Positions 16,399 to 25,441 of a stretch of DNA of 64,000 nucleotides are shown piece by piece. The notes beneath the pieces were generated by a model, which was not told the origin of the DNA, did no database searches, and saw only the letters and a program-made list of their open reading frames with translations. Position numbers and translations under genes: made by a program. Origin of the DNA: Flavobacterium johnsoniae (GTDB taxonomy: Bacteria; Bacteroidota; Bacteroidia; Flavobacteriales; Flavobacteriaceae); assembly GCF_001879205.1 (NCBI RefSeq), contig NZ_MLFK01000002.1, positions 372,001 through 436,000 on the forward strand, written 5' to 3'. How positions within the stretch are numbered: the stretch's first letter is position 1; each line of letters opens with the position of its first letter.

Positions 16399-19212
16399 AT
16401 GAAATTCAATTTAAGATTTCTATTTATTGCATTATTTATCTGTACGATTTCGATCGCGCAAAACAAAGGTACAATTTCTGGAGTTCTAACCGACAAAGAA
16501 ATGAACAATGATCCGCTGCCTTTTGCAAATGTTTTAATTAAAGGTACAAACATTAACGTAAATACTGATGTTGATGGAAAATATTCCTTAAACGTAAATC
16601 CTGGAAATTATACTCTTATTTTTAGTTTTTTAGGATACGAATCTAAAGAAGCTCCAGTTTCTGTAAAAGCAGATGAAACTGTAGTAGTCAATCAAGTACT
16701 TTCTTCTGGAAGTTTTACATTAAAAGATGTAGTGGTAAAATCAACAGCAAGTAAAGAAAAAGAAACTGCTCTTTTACTAGAACAAAAAAATGCTGTTGTA
16801 ATCAAACAAAGTATTGGTGCACAGGAAATGTCGAGAAAAGGTGTAAGCGATGTCGAAGAAGGTTTAACTAAAATAACAGGAATCACTAAAGTAGACGGAA
16901 GAGGGTTATTTGTAAGAGGTTTGGAGGATCGTTACAACAGTCTTTTACTAAACGACCTGGCTATCCCATCAAACAATCCATTTAAAAAAATCATTCCTTT
17001 AGATATTTTTCCAACTGATATTGTAAGTGTTTTAGAAACATATAAAACTTTCAATACTAATTTATACGGTGATTTTGCAGGAGCTACTTTTAATATCATA
17101 ACAGCTGCAACTGGAAAAAGTCAAACGAAAATTAATTTTGGAGCTGGTTACACTATCAATAATAACCTGAAAAAATTCCTTATTTCCCAAGACGCAACTT
17201 CAACAGGTGATTTTTTTGGGTTTTCTGGCAACGAAAGAGATTTACCATCTGCATTGACTAAAACTCCTAGTAACCAAACTTTGACTGCAGATCAGGCTGC
17301 GAACGGATTTGGTTCAGGGTTTGACGTTAAAAGTGATGTAGCTCCTTTAAACACAAGTTTTGGAATTACACATTCAGAAAAATTCAACTTAGGTAAAAAA
17401 CAAAATGTATTTCAATATTTGGTATCCGTTAACTATGATAATAAATATCAAATTAGAAGTGGAGCCGATAGAATTTTCAATACTGCACAAGGTAACTACG
17501 ACAATGATTTAGTTACAACACAATATAAGTTTATCACAAACTCATCTGTATTAGCAGGTTTAACTTATAAAACAAGCAGATTTTCTCTTACATCAAACAC
17601 TATCTATCTAAAATCAACTGAAAATTTAATACAGGATCAGGTAGGTTATACGAATTCTAATGCTGCCCAAACAAATGGTTTCATTAGAATGAATCAATTG
17701 CAAGAGTCTACTTTTTTCAATACGCAATTGTTTGGTAATTATAAAATAACAGAAGATGAAAGACACACTTTAAAATCTGGTATCTCGTACTCTACAACAC
17801 AATATGAGCTTCCTGACAGAAAATCTTTCAAGGGTATCAAAATGGACGACAATACAACGTCAATATCTTATACTGGTAACAGTATAACAAGACAATACCT
17901 TGATTTTAAAGGTGACGAACATGTTTCTGGTTTATTAGAATACAACTGGAAATTTGGAAATGAAGATCTAAGCAAATCTAACAAGTTTACAGCAGGATAC
18001 AGTGGTTATATGAACAAAATGGGATCTGAATTTAGATTCCTGGTATCACAAAATCTAGACTCAAACAGTGCTACTTTCCCAACTAATACTCCTGATGCTA
18101 CTTTAAAAGACCAAATTTTAAACAACGGTTTCACTTACAGAGAAGGGACAAACTCAACTTACAAAGCAATGTTAGAAGAGTTTATTAACGCTGGATATGT
18201 AGATTTAGCTTTAAAATTTTCTGATAAATTTGAATTAAATGTAGGTGCAAGAGCTGAACAAACCCATAGAGAAACAAAATACAAGTCAACAGGAAGTTTT
18301 GAAGATCCATATCAAAAAATAACTACTGACAAAACAGATATTTTACCCTCTATAAACACAAAATATATTATCAATGACAAATCAAACTTAAGATTTGCGG
18401 CTTCAAAAACCATTACAAGACCTGTAATTATGGAATCTTATCCTCTTGAGTTCGTAAACCCAGACGGTACTATCGAAAGAGGAAATGAATTCTTGAGTAA
18501 TAGTGCGAATTATAACTTTGATTTGAAATACGAATTATTTCCAACGAGTAAGGAATTAATTTCTGCGACAGTTTTTACTAAAATGATAGATAATCCTATT
18601 GAAAGATTATTTACAAACTCAGCAGGAAGCGGCGGGCAAATCATAACATACGGTAATTCTAACAAAGCTGTACTATATGGTGCTGAATTAGAATTCTTAT
18701 TCCAATTTGAAAGAATTTCAAAATCATTATCTAATTTCTCATTTGGTGCAAATGCTTCATTAATGGATACAAAAGTAACTATTGAAAAAGTTTTTGAAAA
18801 CGGAGTTAACAATCCTGAAACCATTGCAGTTGATGCTAACCCATCAAGAAAACTACAGGGAGCCTCTCCTTGGATCTTAAATGCTGATCTTAGATACGAT
18901 TCTGAGTTTAGTGAAAAATGGAAAAGCTCTATGACTATGGTTTACAATATCTACAGCAAAAGAATCTATGCCGTAGGTACAAATGGATTAGATAATTATT
19001 ATGAAATGCCGTATGGTAAACTTGACTTCATCTGGCAAAACAAAATTTCAGACAAATTTGATGTTAAGCTTTCTGTAGATAACTTATTAAACCCGGCTTA
19101 TAAAATACAAATGGGCGACAAGAGCAGAATCGAAATAACAGAAAGTGATTTAACTGTAAGAGAGTACAAAAAGGGAGTTGGTTTCTCTATGAATGTATCT
19201 TACACATTTTAA
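16399..19212 (+). CDS. TonB-dependent receptor with carboxypeptidase-regulatory-like domain
   Basis: A 937-residue outer-membrane receptor. Signal peptide to about residue 21 (FICTISIAQ), a carboxypeptidase-regulatory-like beta-sandwich at about 25-105 (GTISGVLTDKEMNNDPLPFA, then VNTDVDGKYSLNV), a plug at about 130-235 with RKGVSDVEEGLTKITGITKV and VRGLEDRYNSLLLNDLAIP, and a long barrel that ends in FSMNVSYTF. The sequence VRGLxxRY with a short spacing is typical of receptors for non-sugar ligands. There is no SusD partner; instead a single lipoprotein gene follows after about 130 bases. Divergent orientation from the PhoB-like gene, with about 230 bases between, makes the intergenic region a likely regulator target. 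A role in uptake of a phosphorus compound is inference from neighbours. Confidence 0.88.
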   Translation: MKFNLRFLFIALFICTISIAQNKGTISGVLTDKEMNNDPLPFANVLIKGTNINVNTDVDGKYSLNVNPGNYTLIFSFLGYESKEAPVSVKADETVVVNQVLSSGSFTLKDVVVKSTASKEKETALLLEQKNAVVIKQSIGAQEMSRKGVSDVEEGLTKITGITKVDGRGLFVRGLEDRYNSLLLNDLAIPSNNPFKKIIPLDIFPTDIVSVLETYKTFNTNLYGDFAGATFNIITAATGKSQTKINFGAGYTINNNLKKFLISQDATSTGDFFGFSGNERDLPSALTKTPSNQTLTADQAANGFGSGFDVKSDVAPLNTSFGITHSEKFNLGKKQNVFQYLVSVNYDNKYQIRSGADRIFNTAQGNYDNDLVTTQYKFITNSSVLAGLTYKTSRFSLTSNTIYLKSTENLIQDQVGYTNSNAAQTNGFIRMNQLQESTFFNTQLFGNYKITEDERHTLKSGISYSTTQYELPDRKSFKGIKMDDNTTSISYTGNSITRQYLDFKGDEHVSGLLEYNWKFGNEDLSKSNKFTAGYSGYMNKMGSEFRFLVSQNLDSNSATFPTNTPDATLKDQILNNGFTYREGTNSTYKAMLEEFINAGYVDLALKFSDKFELNVGARAEQTHRETKYKSTGSFEDPYQKITTDKTDILPSINTKYIINDKSNLRFAASKTITRPVIMESYPLEFVNPDGTIERGNEFLSNSANYNFDLKYELFPTSKELISATVFTKMIDNPIERLFTNSAGSGGQIITYGNSNKAVLYGAELEFLFQFERISKSLSNFSFGANASLMDTKVTIEKVFENGVNNPETIAVDANPSRKLQGASPWILNADLRYDSEFSEKWKSSMTMVYNIYSKRIYAVGTNGLDNYYEMPYGKLDFIWQNKISDKFDVKLSVDNLLNPAYKIQMGDKSRIEITESDLTVREYKKGVGFSMNVSYTF

Positions 19213-19344
19213 GAAACACTTAACAATTACAAAACACAAGCTTAAATAACGAGTAATGATTTGATAACATTCTCTTAAATAGATTGCAAGAGACTCAGAT
19301 TAAATTTGTTGAAGATTGAAATAAATAAAACAAACACAAAACTT

Positions 19345-20562
19345 ATGAAAAAATTAGTATTCTGCTTAGCAGTTTTAGGAAGTATCTTTACAGGATGCTC
19401 ATCAAGTGACGACAATAACGATACACCGGTAAAACAACCAGTAACAGGAGAAATCTCTGCGAATATTACAGCAAATAAAACTTACGCTTACGGTAACTAT
19501 ACATTAAAAGGAATGATTAAAGTTAGCAGTGGTGTAACGCTTACTTTCGAGCCTGGTTGTACAATTACTTGCGATAAATCTACAGGAGAAAACGGTCTTA
19601 TTATATTAAATGGAGGAAAACTAATTGCTAACGGTACAGCAGACTCTCCAATCGTTTTTACTGAAAAATCAAAAGTAGGAGGTTCTTGGGCTGGTATCAT
19701 TATGTACGGCGATGCTCCAATTGTAAATTCAGCAACTGCTGCTACTCCGCAAACAGCAGTATCAGAAGATGGTTTAAACTTAACTTACGGAGGTTCAAAT
19801 GCAGCTCACAATGGAGGTTCATTGAAATATGTAAGAGTTGAATACGCTGGACAAGTAATTACAAGTAACAGTAAAGAAAATAACGGATTCTCATTCTACT
19901 CTGTTGGATCAGGAACTGTATTAGATCACTTAGTTGCATACAAAGGTAACGATGATGGTTTTGAATTTTACGGAGGAACAGCAAGCTTAACAAACGCTAT
20001 CTCTTACGGTAATAGTGATGATTCTTTCGACTGGCAAGATGGATGGAGAGGTCAAGAAAACACAAACTGGTATGCATACCAAACAGGTGTTGCTAACTAC
20101 GGTATTGAAGTTGAATCTAAAAGTGTTGACAATGCATTCTGGCCAAAAGTTACTAACATCACTCTTAGAAGAGCTGCTGGTACAACTACAGAAGCACAAA
20201 GCGAAATTCAATTAGATGCTATCCAATTCAAAAAAGAAGGAAATGGTGACTACAGCAACATCGTAATTGATGGTTATGTTAGCCAAACTACTCCAAGTGC
20301 TTACAATGGTGGTGTGATTCAAATACAAGACAAAGCTACTTATGATCACCAAGTTGCTGCAGGAAAAATTAAATTAAACAACGTGAAAATCACTAACTCT
20401 CCTATTACATTCATTTCAGGAGTACCTGCCTCATTCACAGTAACAGCTGCTAGTTTTGTTCCTGCATCTAACTGGACAACTAGTACTACTGCTACAGGAG
20501 CTGCTTTAACTGCTGGTGCATGGGCTACAGTTGATGGCGTAAACCTATTAGCTAAACTATAA
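19345..20562 (+). CDS. Predicted surface lipoprotein with beta-helix-like repeats
   Basis: About 405 residues from the ATG at 19345; a TTG start 13 codons upstream is possible, but the ATG gives a proper lipoprotein signal (MKKLVFCLAVLGSIFTGCSS, lipidation at the Cys) followed by SSDDN, an Asp/Ser-rich tether often seen in exported Bacteroidota lipoproteins. The body has short strands and turns such as FEPGCTITCDKSTGENG, then LIANGTADSPIVFTEKSK, GGSWAGIIMYGDAPIVN and VAYKGNDDGFEFYGGTA, which look like a right-handed parallel beta-helix. No catalytic set is recognisable. It follows the TonB receptor and precedes a T9SS-tailed protein, so it is probably the receptor's surface partner, in the place that SusD-like proteins occupy elsewhere. 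Ligand unknown. A strong terminator follows. Confidence 0.75.
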   Translation: MKKLVFCLAVLGSIFTGCSSSDDNNDTPVKQPVTGEISANITANKTYAYGNYTLKGMIKVSSGVTLTFEPGCTITCDKSTGENGLIILNGGKLIANGTADSPIVFTEKSKVGGSWAGIIMYGDAPIVNSATAATPQTAVSEDGLNLTYGGSNAAHNGGSLKYVRVEYAGQVITSNSKENNGFSFYSVGSGTVLDHLVAYKGNDDGFEFYGGTASLTNAISYGNSDDSFDWQDGWRGQENTNWYAYQTGVANYGIEVESKSVDNAFWPKVTNITLRRAAGTTTEAQSEIQLDAIQFKKEGNGDYSNIVIDGYVSQTTPSAYNGGVIQIQDKATYDHQVAAGKIKLNNVKITNSPITFISGVPASFTVTAASFVPASNWTTSTTATGAALTAGAWATVDGVNLLAKL

Positions 20563-20583
20563 GTTCTTCACATATAAAATGTT

Positions 20584-20617
20584 AAAAACATCCTAATTTT
20601 TTAGGATGTTTTTTTTT
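20584..20617 (+). terminator. Intrinsic terminator after the beta-helix-like lipoprotein
   Basis: AAAACATCCTAA at 20584-20595 pairs with TTAGGATGTTTT at 20601-20612, followed by a run of T residues. Confidence 0.85.
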
Positions 20618-20669
20618 GGTGTTATTTTTGTAATCTTTTTTTTGTATATTTACTTATCAAATAAACGCG

Positions 20670-21008
20670 ATGGCAAAAAACTACTTTTATATTACATTCT
20701 TATTGGCTTTTTTCTTTACTGTAAGTGTCGCGGCACAAGACAGTAAGCAATTACCAAAAACTCAAGACGCTGCGGGTATTGAGGGACTAAGCTTGTACCC
20801 TAACCCTGTCCTTAATGGTAAAGTATATATTTCATCTAAAAATGATTTAGAGAAAGAAGTTATCGTTTTTGATATCTTAGGAAAAAAAGTATTACAAGCA
20901 CATTTAACCACAAAGGAATTAAACGTTTCAGACTTAATTCCAGGTGTATACATCATAAGAATAAGTGAGCAGAATGCCTCGGCCACCCGAAAACTCATCA
21001 TTCGATAA
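20670..21008 (+). CDS. Small secreted protein with T9SS type A C-terminal sorting domain
   Basis: A 112-residue protein made of a signal peptide (to about VAAQ, residue 22), a short linker and a complete type A sorting domain: LSLYPNPVLNGKVYISSK, then VFDILGKKVLQ and the end GVYIIRISEQNASATRKLIIR. This tail normally directs secretion through the outer-membrane Sov/SprA translocon and cleavage by PorU. Here there is almost no passenger, so the protein is either a stand-alone sorting domain, a peptide product or the remnant of a longer protein. It is bounded by terminators on both sides, which argues for its own transcription; TATATTTAC at about 20643 is a poor -7 element. It was kept as a real gene because signal and tail are both intact. 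Confidence 0.75.
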   Translation: MAKNYFYITFLLAFFFTVSVAAQDSKQLPKTQDAAGIEGLSLYPNPVLNGKVYISSKNDLEKEVIVFDILGKKVLQAHLTTKELNVSDLIPGVYIIRISEQNASATRKLIIR

Positions 21009-21014
21009 ATATTT

Positions 21015-21037
21015 AAAGCTCCTTTGGAGCTTTTTTT
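21015..21037 (+). terminator. Intrinsic terminator after the T9SS-tailed protein
   Basis: AAAGCTCC (21015-21022), loop TTT, GGAGCTTT, followed by a T run to 21037. Confidence 0.85.
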
Positions 21038-21143
21038 AGTTTACAGTCTTAATCACGGTTCTCAGTTTTTGAGGAACTCTGAAAACTGCGACTGAAAACT
21101 GCGACTGAAAACCGAAAAACAATATCTTTGCATAAAAAAAGTT

Positions 21144-22124
21144 TTGATTACAACAGCCGATATATTTACGATTTCAAGCCATAAACAATTTGAAAAAACA
21201 GCACTAAAAGTGTTTCGTTTTCAACATGAAAACAATAAAGTATATCGTGATTTCTGTGATTTTCTAAAAACAGATGTGCAGCAAGTAAAATCACTGAAAC
21301 AAATTCCGTTTCTACCTATTCAGTTTTTCAAAAGCCATGAAGTGATATCTAACTCAGATCCTGCCCAGGTAACTTTTACCAGCAGCGGTACAACCGGAAT
21401 GGTTACAAGCCGACATTTGGTTACCGATGTTTCGCTATATGAAGAAAGCTACAGAAAAGGATTCTCCCAATTTTACGGCAATATCGAAGATTACGTTGTT
21501 TTAGCCCTTTTGCCGTCTTATTTAGAACGCGATGGATCTTCGCTTATCTATATGGTCGAAGACCTAATAAAACTATCCAATCAGCCTGAGAGCGGGTTTT
21601 ATCTGCATAATCATGATGACTTAATTAAAAAGCTGACTGAATTAGATGAATCAGGGCAGAATGTAATATTAATTGGTGTTACTTACGCCTTATTAGATCT
21701 AATCGAAAAACACAAATTCAACCTTCAAAATACTATTATTATGGAAACCGGAGGAATGAAAGGAAAACGCAAGGAAATGATTCGCGAAGAACTTCATGAA
21801 ATACTCTGCGAAGGTTTTGGCGTAAATGCCATTCATTCAGAATATGGAATGACTGAACTTTTGGCGCAGGCTTATTCTTTAGGCGAAGGTGTTTTCGAAT
21901 GTCCGTCCTGGATGCATATTTTAGTCCGCGATCCGGAAGATGCTTTAACTTATATACAAGACGGAAAAACCGGAGGCATAAACGTTATCGATTTGGCCAA
22001 TATCAATTCTTGTTCTTTTATCGCTACACAGGATTTGGGCAAAAAAAATCCCAACAACTCTTTCGAGGTATTGGGACGTTTTGATAATTCTGATATTCGC
22101 GGTTGTAACCTGATGGTACTTTAG
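21144..22124 (+). CDS. LuxE-like acyl-protein synthetase / acyltransferase
   Basis: A 326-residue protein of the LuxE family, which belongs to the adenylate-forming enzymes and activates a fatty acid or other carboxylate with ATP. The phosphate-binding loop is visible as VTFTSSGTTGMVTSRH (about residues 77-92), and the C-terminal half has METGGMKGKRKEMIREEL and SEYGMTELLAQAYS, matching the family core around the adenylate site. The start is the TTG at 21144, preceded by a TATCTTTG box at 21123-21130; no in-frame ATG gives the whole conserved N-terminus. There is no LuxC reductase nearby, so light emission is not implied; in Bacteroidota these stand-alone proteins are of unknown substrate. Confidence 0.82.
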   Translation: MITTADIFTISSHKQFEKTALKVFRFQHENNKVYRDFCDFLKTDVQQVKSLKQIPFLPIQFFKSHEVISNSDPAQVTFTSSGTTGMVTSRHLVTDVSLYEESYRKGFSQFYGNIEDYVVLALLPSYLERDGSSLIYMVEDLIKLSNQPESGFYLHNHDDLIKKLTELDESGQNVILIGVTYALLDLIEKHKFNLQNTIIMETGGMKGKRKEMIREELHEILCEGFGVNAIHSEYGMTELLAQAYSLGEGVFECPSWMHILVRDPEDALTYIQDGKTGGINVIDLANINSCSFIATQDLGKKNPNNSFEVLGRFDNSDIRGCNLMVL

Positions 22125-22150
22125 TGTTTAATCGTTGATTTGTTTACTTT

Positions 22151-22461
22151 TTAATTGAGCATTCCAATTGTAATCATAATTACGAAATACAAAACTGGCA
22201 ATAAACTAGTGAAACTCCAAATCAGCTTTTTTTTCCAACTATAATTTTCTTTTAAAATCAAAATTGAATTTATTATTCCATAAACAAAAGAAGATAGAAC
22301 AAAAATATAATTAGATATCCAGAAAAATGATATAAAACTCCAAAATCATTAAATCTATATCTGTATTTTCCAGACATATAACCGAAAAATAATCCGATTA
22401 TAAAAATTCCACATATAATTAAAGCTGTTTTTTCTAACTTATTTAATCTCATATTTTTCAT
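22151..22461 (-). pseudogene. Small multispanning membrane protein gene with a -1 frameshift
   Basis: From the ATG at 22459-22461 the reverse strand gives MKNMRLNKLEKTALIICG, a first membrane helix, then GKYRYRFNDFG and a stop at 22273. In another frame the same strand continues without a stop as FWSFISFFWISNYIFVLSS, later LKENYSWKKKLIWSFTS, and ends MITIGMLN with a stop at 22151-22153. Adding one T to the run in GATTTTGGAG joins both parts into a single protein of about 103 residues with three or four membrane helices. The total length of 311 bases is one short of 104 codons, exactly what one lost base predicts. It is either a real pseudogene, a sequencing error in a homopolymer, or programmed slippage. 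No family recognised. Confidence 0.6.
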
Positions 22462-22499
22462 AAGATTAGAAACGATTAAACAATTAACCGATTAAACAG

Positions 22500-23795
22500 T
22501 TAAACCACTCTTATCACAAAATAGTTTTTCTTTCCGCTTTGTAACAACACAAATTGATTGTTGATTAAATCATTTGATGTCAATACAAAATCTTCTTTGA
22601 TTTTTTCTCTGTTTACAGAAATAGAATTTGCCGTTAGAGCTCTTCTTGCTTCTCCGTTTGATTTAAAGAAACCCGTTTTTTCATTTAAAACAGTAATAAT
22701 ATCCAATCCGTTTTCAAGATCTGCTTTTGCGATTTCTGCTTGCGGAACTCCGTCAAAAACTTCTAAAAAAGTTGCTTCATCTAATTTCTTTAAATCTTCT
22801 GCAGTAGAATTTCCAAACAAAATATTCGAAGCCTGAATTGCTTTTTCTAATTCTTCTTTGCTATGAACAAAAATCGTAATTTCTTCCGCTAATTTCTTTT
22901 GCAAAATTCTTAAATGCGGTGCCGTTTGGTGCTCAGCAATTAAAGCATCAATGGTATCTTTATCTAAAAAAGTAAAGATTTTGATATATTTTTCTGCATC
23001 AACATCAGTTGAATTAACCCAAAACTGGTAAAATTTGTAAACCGAAGTTTTATCAGCATCCAGCCAAACATTTCCACCTTCAGATTTTCCAAATTTAGAT
23101 CCGTCTGCTTTTGTAATTAAAGGCGTTGTTAAAGCAAAAGCTTTTGCCCCTTCTCCACCCATTCTGCGAACTAATTCTGTACCTGTGGTGATATTCCCCC
23201 ATTGGTCAGAACCTCCCATTTGCAGAACGCAATTGTTATTCTTATATAAATGGTAAAAATCGTATCCCTGAATTAACTGATATGTAAATTCTGTGAAAGA
23301 CATTCCTTCACCTTCTCCGCTAAATCTTTTTTTAACAGAATCCTTCGCCATCATATAATTTACCGTAATACGTTTTCCAACTTCACGGGCAAAATCAATA
23401 AACGAGAATTCTTTCATCCAATCATAGTTATTTACCATAATTGGGGCATTTGCATCTTTTGAATTAAAGTCTAAGAAACGAGACAGAACACTTTTAATTC
23501 CGGCAACGTTTTTGGCCAAAGTTTCTTCGTTCAACAAATTTCTTTCGTCAGATTTCCCGGAAGGATCACCAATCATTCCGGTCGCACCACCCACAAGGGC
23601 AATTGGCTGATGACCAAAATTCTTTAAATGAACCAATAAAATAATCTGAACCATACTGCCTATATGCAGCGAATCTGCCGTTGGATCAAAACCAATATAT
23701 GCCGCCGTTACCTCTTTTAGCAATTGCTCTTCCGTTCCTGGCATGCTATCATGGTATAAACCGCGCCACTTTAATTCTTCAACTAGATTCTTCAT
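22500..23795 (-). CDS. tyrS: Tyrosyl-tRNA synthetase
   Basis: Charges tRNA-Tyr with tyrosine in the cytoplasm. From the ATG at 23793-23795 the protein has 431 residues, the normal length. The class I signature is HIGSM (about residue 45) after GFDPTADSL, and the second signature is the KFGKSEGG stretch (about residue 228). Tyrosine-site residues lie in [13 protein letters not shown] and [12 protein letters not shown]. The C-terminal 70 residues form the S4-like RNA-binding domain ([13 protein letters not shown], then SVNREKI). The frame is open 14 codons further up, but a TATATTTG box read on the minus strand at 23813-23820 lies there, so transcription would begin too late for that start. Confidence 0.96.
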   Translation of the reverse strand: MKNLVEELKWRGLYHDSMPGTEEQLLKEVTAAYIGFDPTADSLHIGSMVQIILLVHLKNFGHQPIALVGGATGMIGDPSGKSDERNLLNEETLAKNVAGIKSVLSRFLDFNSKDANAPIMVNNYDWMKEFSFIDFAREVGKRITVNYMMAKDSVKKRFSGEGEGMSFTEFTYQLIQGYDFYHLYKNNNCVLQMGGSDQWGNITTGTELVRRMGGEGAKAFALTTPLITKADGSKFGKSEGGNVWLDADKTSVYKFYQFWVNSTDVDAEKYIKIFTFLDKDTIDALIAEHQTAPHLRILQKKLAEEITIFVHSKEELEKAIQASNILFGNSTAEDLKKLDEATFLEVFDGVPQAEIAKADLENGLDIITVLNEKTGFFKSNGEARRALTANSISVNREKIKEDFVLTSNDLINNQFVLLQSGKKNYFVIRVV

Positions 23796-23812
23796 TTTTA
23801 AAATATTTTGCG

Positions 23813-23843
23813 CAAATATAATCAATGGCAATGGCAATCACAA
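23813..23843 (-). promoter_or_regulatory. Promoter of the tyrosyl-tRNA synthetase gene
   Basis: Read on the minus strand: TTG at 23841-23843, a spacer of 20 bases and TATATTTG at 23813-23820, matching the Bacteroidota consensus; the start codon follows 17 bases later. Confidence 0.55.
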
Positions 23844-23948
23844 AAAGTTATGCCACTAAGGCGCTAAGGCACAAATATTATTTAAAAACCAGGAAACTTT
23901 GCCCCTTTGTGACTTTGCGGCAAAAACTAAAAAAGTTATCTTTACAAA

Positions 23949-24950
23949 ATGGTATTAGTAACTGGCGGAACAGGCTTAGTGGGCTCACATTTATTACTTC
24001 ATTTAATTGAAAATGGAGAAAACGTTCGGGCTATTTATCGAAACGAAACCAATATTCAAAAAACAAAGCTGGTTTTTGAATTATATAAAAAAGCTGACTT
24101 ATTCAATAAAATAGAATGGCTTGAAGCCGATATTTTAGATGTTCCTTCTTTAGAAATTGCCTTTACAAATATTGACTATGTATATCACTGCGCTGCCTTA
24201 ATTTCGTTTGATCCTAAAGACGAAGAAAAACTCCGAAAAACAAACATTGAAGGCACGGCCAATATGGTCAATTTTTCGATTGCAAAAAACGTAAAGAAAT
24301 TTTGTTTTGTAAGTTCTATTGCTGCTCTTGGAGATTTAGCCGCACATGAAACTTACATTACCGAAGAAACCGACTGGAATCCGGAAAAGCCGCACAGCGA
24401 TTATGCTATTTCTAAATATGGTGCCGAAATGGAAGTCTGGCGCGCACACCAGGAAGGTCTAGATGTTATTATTGTAAATCCGGGTGTAATTTTAGGCCCG
24501 ATCCCGAAAACAAAAAGCAAACAGCGAGGCAGTGCCGAATTATATACAAAAGTCGCCAACGGGCTTTCTTTTTACACGCTTGGAAGCACTGGTTTTATCG
24601 CCATTGATGATGTTGTAAAAACAACGTATCAATTAATGAAAAGCGAAATCAAAAACGAACGTTTTACCTTAATTGCTGCCAATATTGTTTTTAAAGATAT
24701 TCTCGGGACTATTGCAGAAGCTTTAAACGTAAAAAAACCAAGCATTCACGCAAAACCGCTTTTAATGAATTTCCTTTGGATTGCCGATGGGATTTTCTCT
24801 ACTTTATTTTTCCAAAAAAGAAGCCTTACCAAAGCAACCGCAAAAGCTTCTTATTCTAAAAATCTATATTCAAATGAAAAAATAAAAACCGCTCTGGGAA
24901 CGGTTTTTCTTGATGTGCATAAATATGTAAAAGACATTTCGAAATTATAA
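23949..24950 (+). CDS. NAD-dependent epimerase/dehydratase (extended SDR)
   Basis: A 333-residue extended short-chain dehydrogenase/reductase. The dinucleotide-binding loop is at the very N-terminus (LVTGGTGLVGSHLLLHLI), the central VSSIAALG segment holds the catalytic Ser region, and YAISKYGAEMEVWRA has the YxxxK pair (about residues 155-159). After HHC-like DYVYHCAALISFDP the NVEGT-type segment reads NIEGTANMVNFS. It probably acts on a nucleotide sugar, a steroid-like or a flavonoid-like substrate; dihydroflavonol-reductase-like members in Bacteroidota are uncharacterised. Convergent with the DUF4296 lipoprotein gene, with only two bases between the stop codons and therefore no terminator. 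Confidence 0.85.
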   Translation: MVLVTGGTGLVGSHLLLHLIENGENVRAIYRNETNIQKTKLVFELYKKADLFNKIEWLEADILDVPSLEIAFTNIDYVYHCAALISFDPKDEEKLRKTNIEGTANMVNFSIAKNVKKFCFVSSIAALGDLAAHETYITEETDWNPEKPHSDYAISKYGAEMEVWRAHQEGLDVIIVNPGVILGPIPKTKSKQRGSAELYTKVANGLSFYTLGSTGFIAIDDVVKTTYQLMKSEIKNERFTLIAANIVFKDILGTIAEALNVKKPSIHAKPLLMNFLWIADGIFSTLFFQKRSLTKATAKASYSKNLYSNEKIKTALGTVFLDVHKYVKDISKL

Positions 24951-24952
24951 AT

Positions 24953-25432
24953 CTAGTTTACTTTCGGTCTTATCTTATTTTTTCCTTTTATCGAATCAAC
25001 GTTAACCGGTTTTAAAGCCTTTTTAATCGAATCCTTTACAACTTCTTTTGGTTTATTTTTTGCCGCTTTCGCCGCTTTTTTCTCTTCGATTGTAACAATA
25101 GAATCTGTTGCTCTTTGAACCTTTCCTAATCGTTTTGCCACTTCATCAAACATATCCTTGTAGTTCTCGTAATCTGCCGCATAATACATATTGTTTTGTG
25201 CAAACTGCAGACTGTCTATTTTATATTTTTTCAAAATAAACTTTGTCGGGTTGGTTTCTGTAGAATCGATCAGCTCCGGATGTTGATATTTCATAGCATC
25301 AAGAAGAGACAAATCATACATAATATCAATCATTTTATCTTTCTCAATAAGTTTCGCAGGCTGCTTTACGACCTCTTTTTTACAACTTACAGAAAGAAAC
25401 AAAACCAATAGTATTACAAAATAATTCTTCAT
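24953..25432 (-). CDS. DUF4296 domain lipoprotein
   Basis: A 159-residue protein with a lipoprotein signal (MKNYFVILLVLFLSVSCKK) and a DUF4296 domain at about residues 25-115, recognised from KDKMIDIMYDLSLLDAMK and FILKKYKIDSLQFAQN followed by YYAADYENYKDMFDEV. The C-terminal 40 residues are Lys-rich and low complexity. The family is confined to Bacteroidota and has no known function; it is nearly always encoded beside the dihydroorotase gene, as here (nine bases between). Predicted location: lipid-anchored in the periplasm, probably outer membrane. Confidence 0.85.
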   Translation of the reverse strand: MKNYFVILLVLFLSVSCKKEVVKQPAKLIEKDKMIDIMYDLSLLDAMKYQHPELIDSTETNPTKFILKKYKIDSLQFAQNNMYYAADYENYKDMFDEVAKRLGKVQRATDSIVTIEEKKAAKAAKNKPKEVVKDSIKKALKPVNVDSIKGKNKIRPKVN

Positions 25433-25441
25433 TTCAGCTTT

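Noticed and set aside
21144..22124. Bioluminescence (lux) operon because of the LuxE-like protein
   Set aside because: No LuxC, LuxD, LuxA or LuxB gene nearby; stand-alone LuxE-like proteins are common in Bacteroidota.
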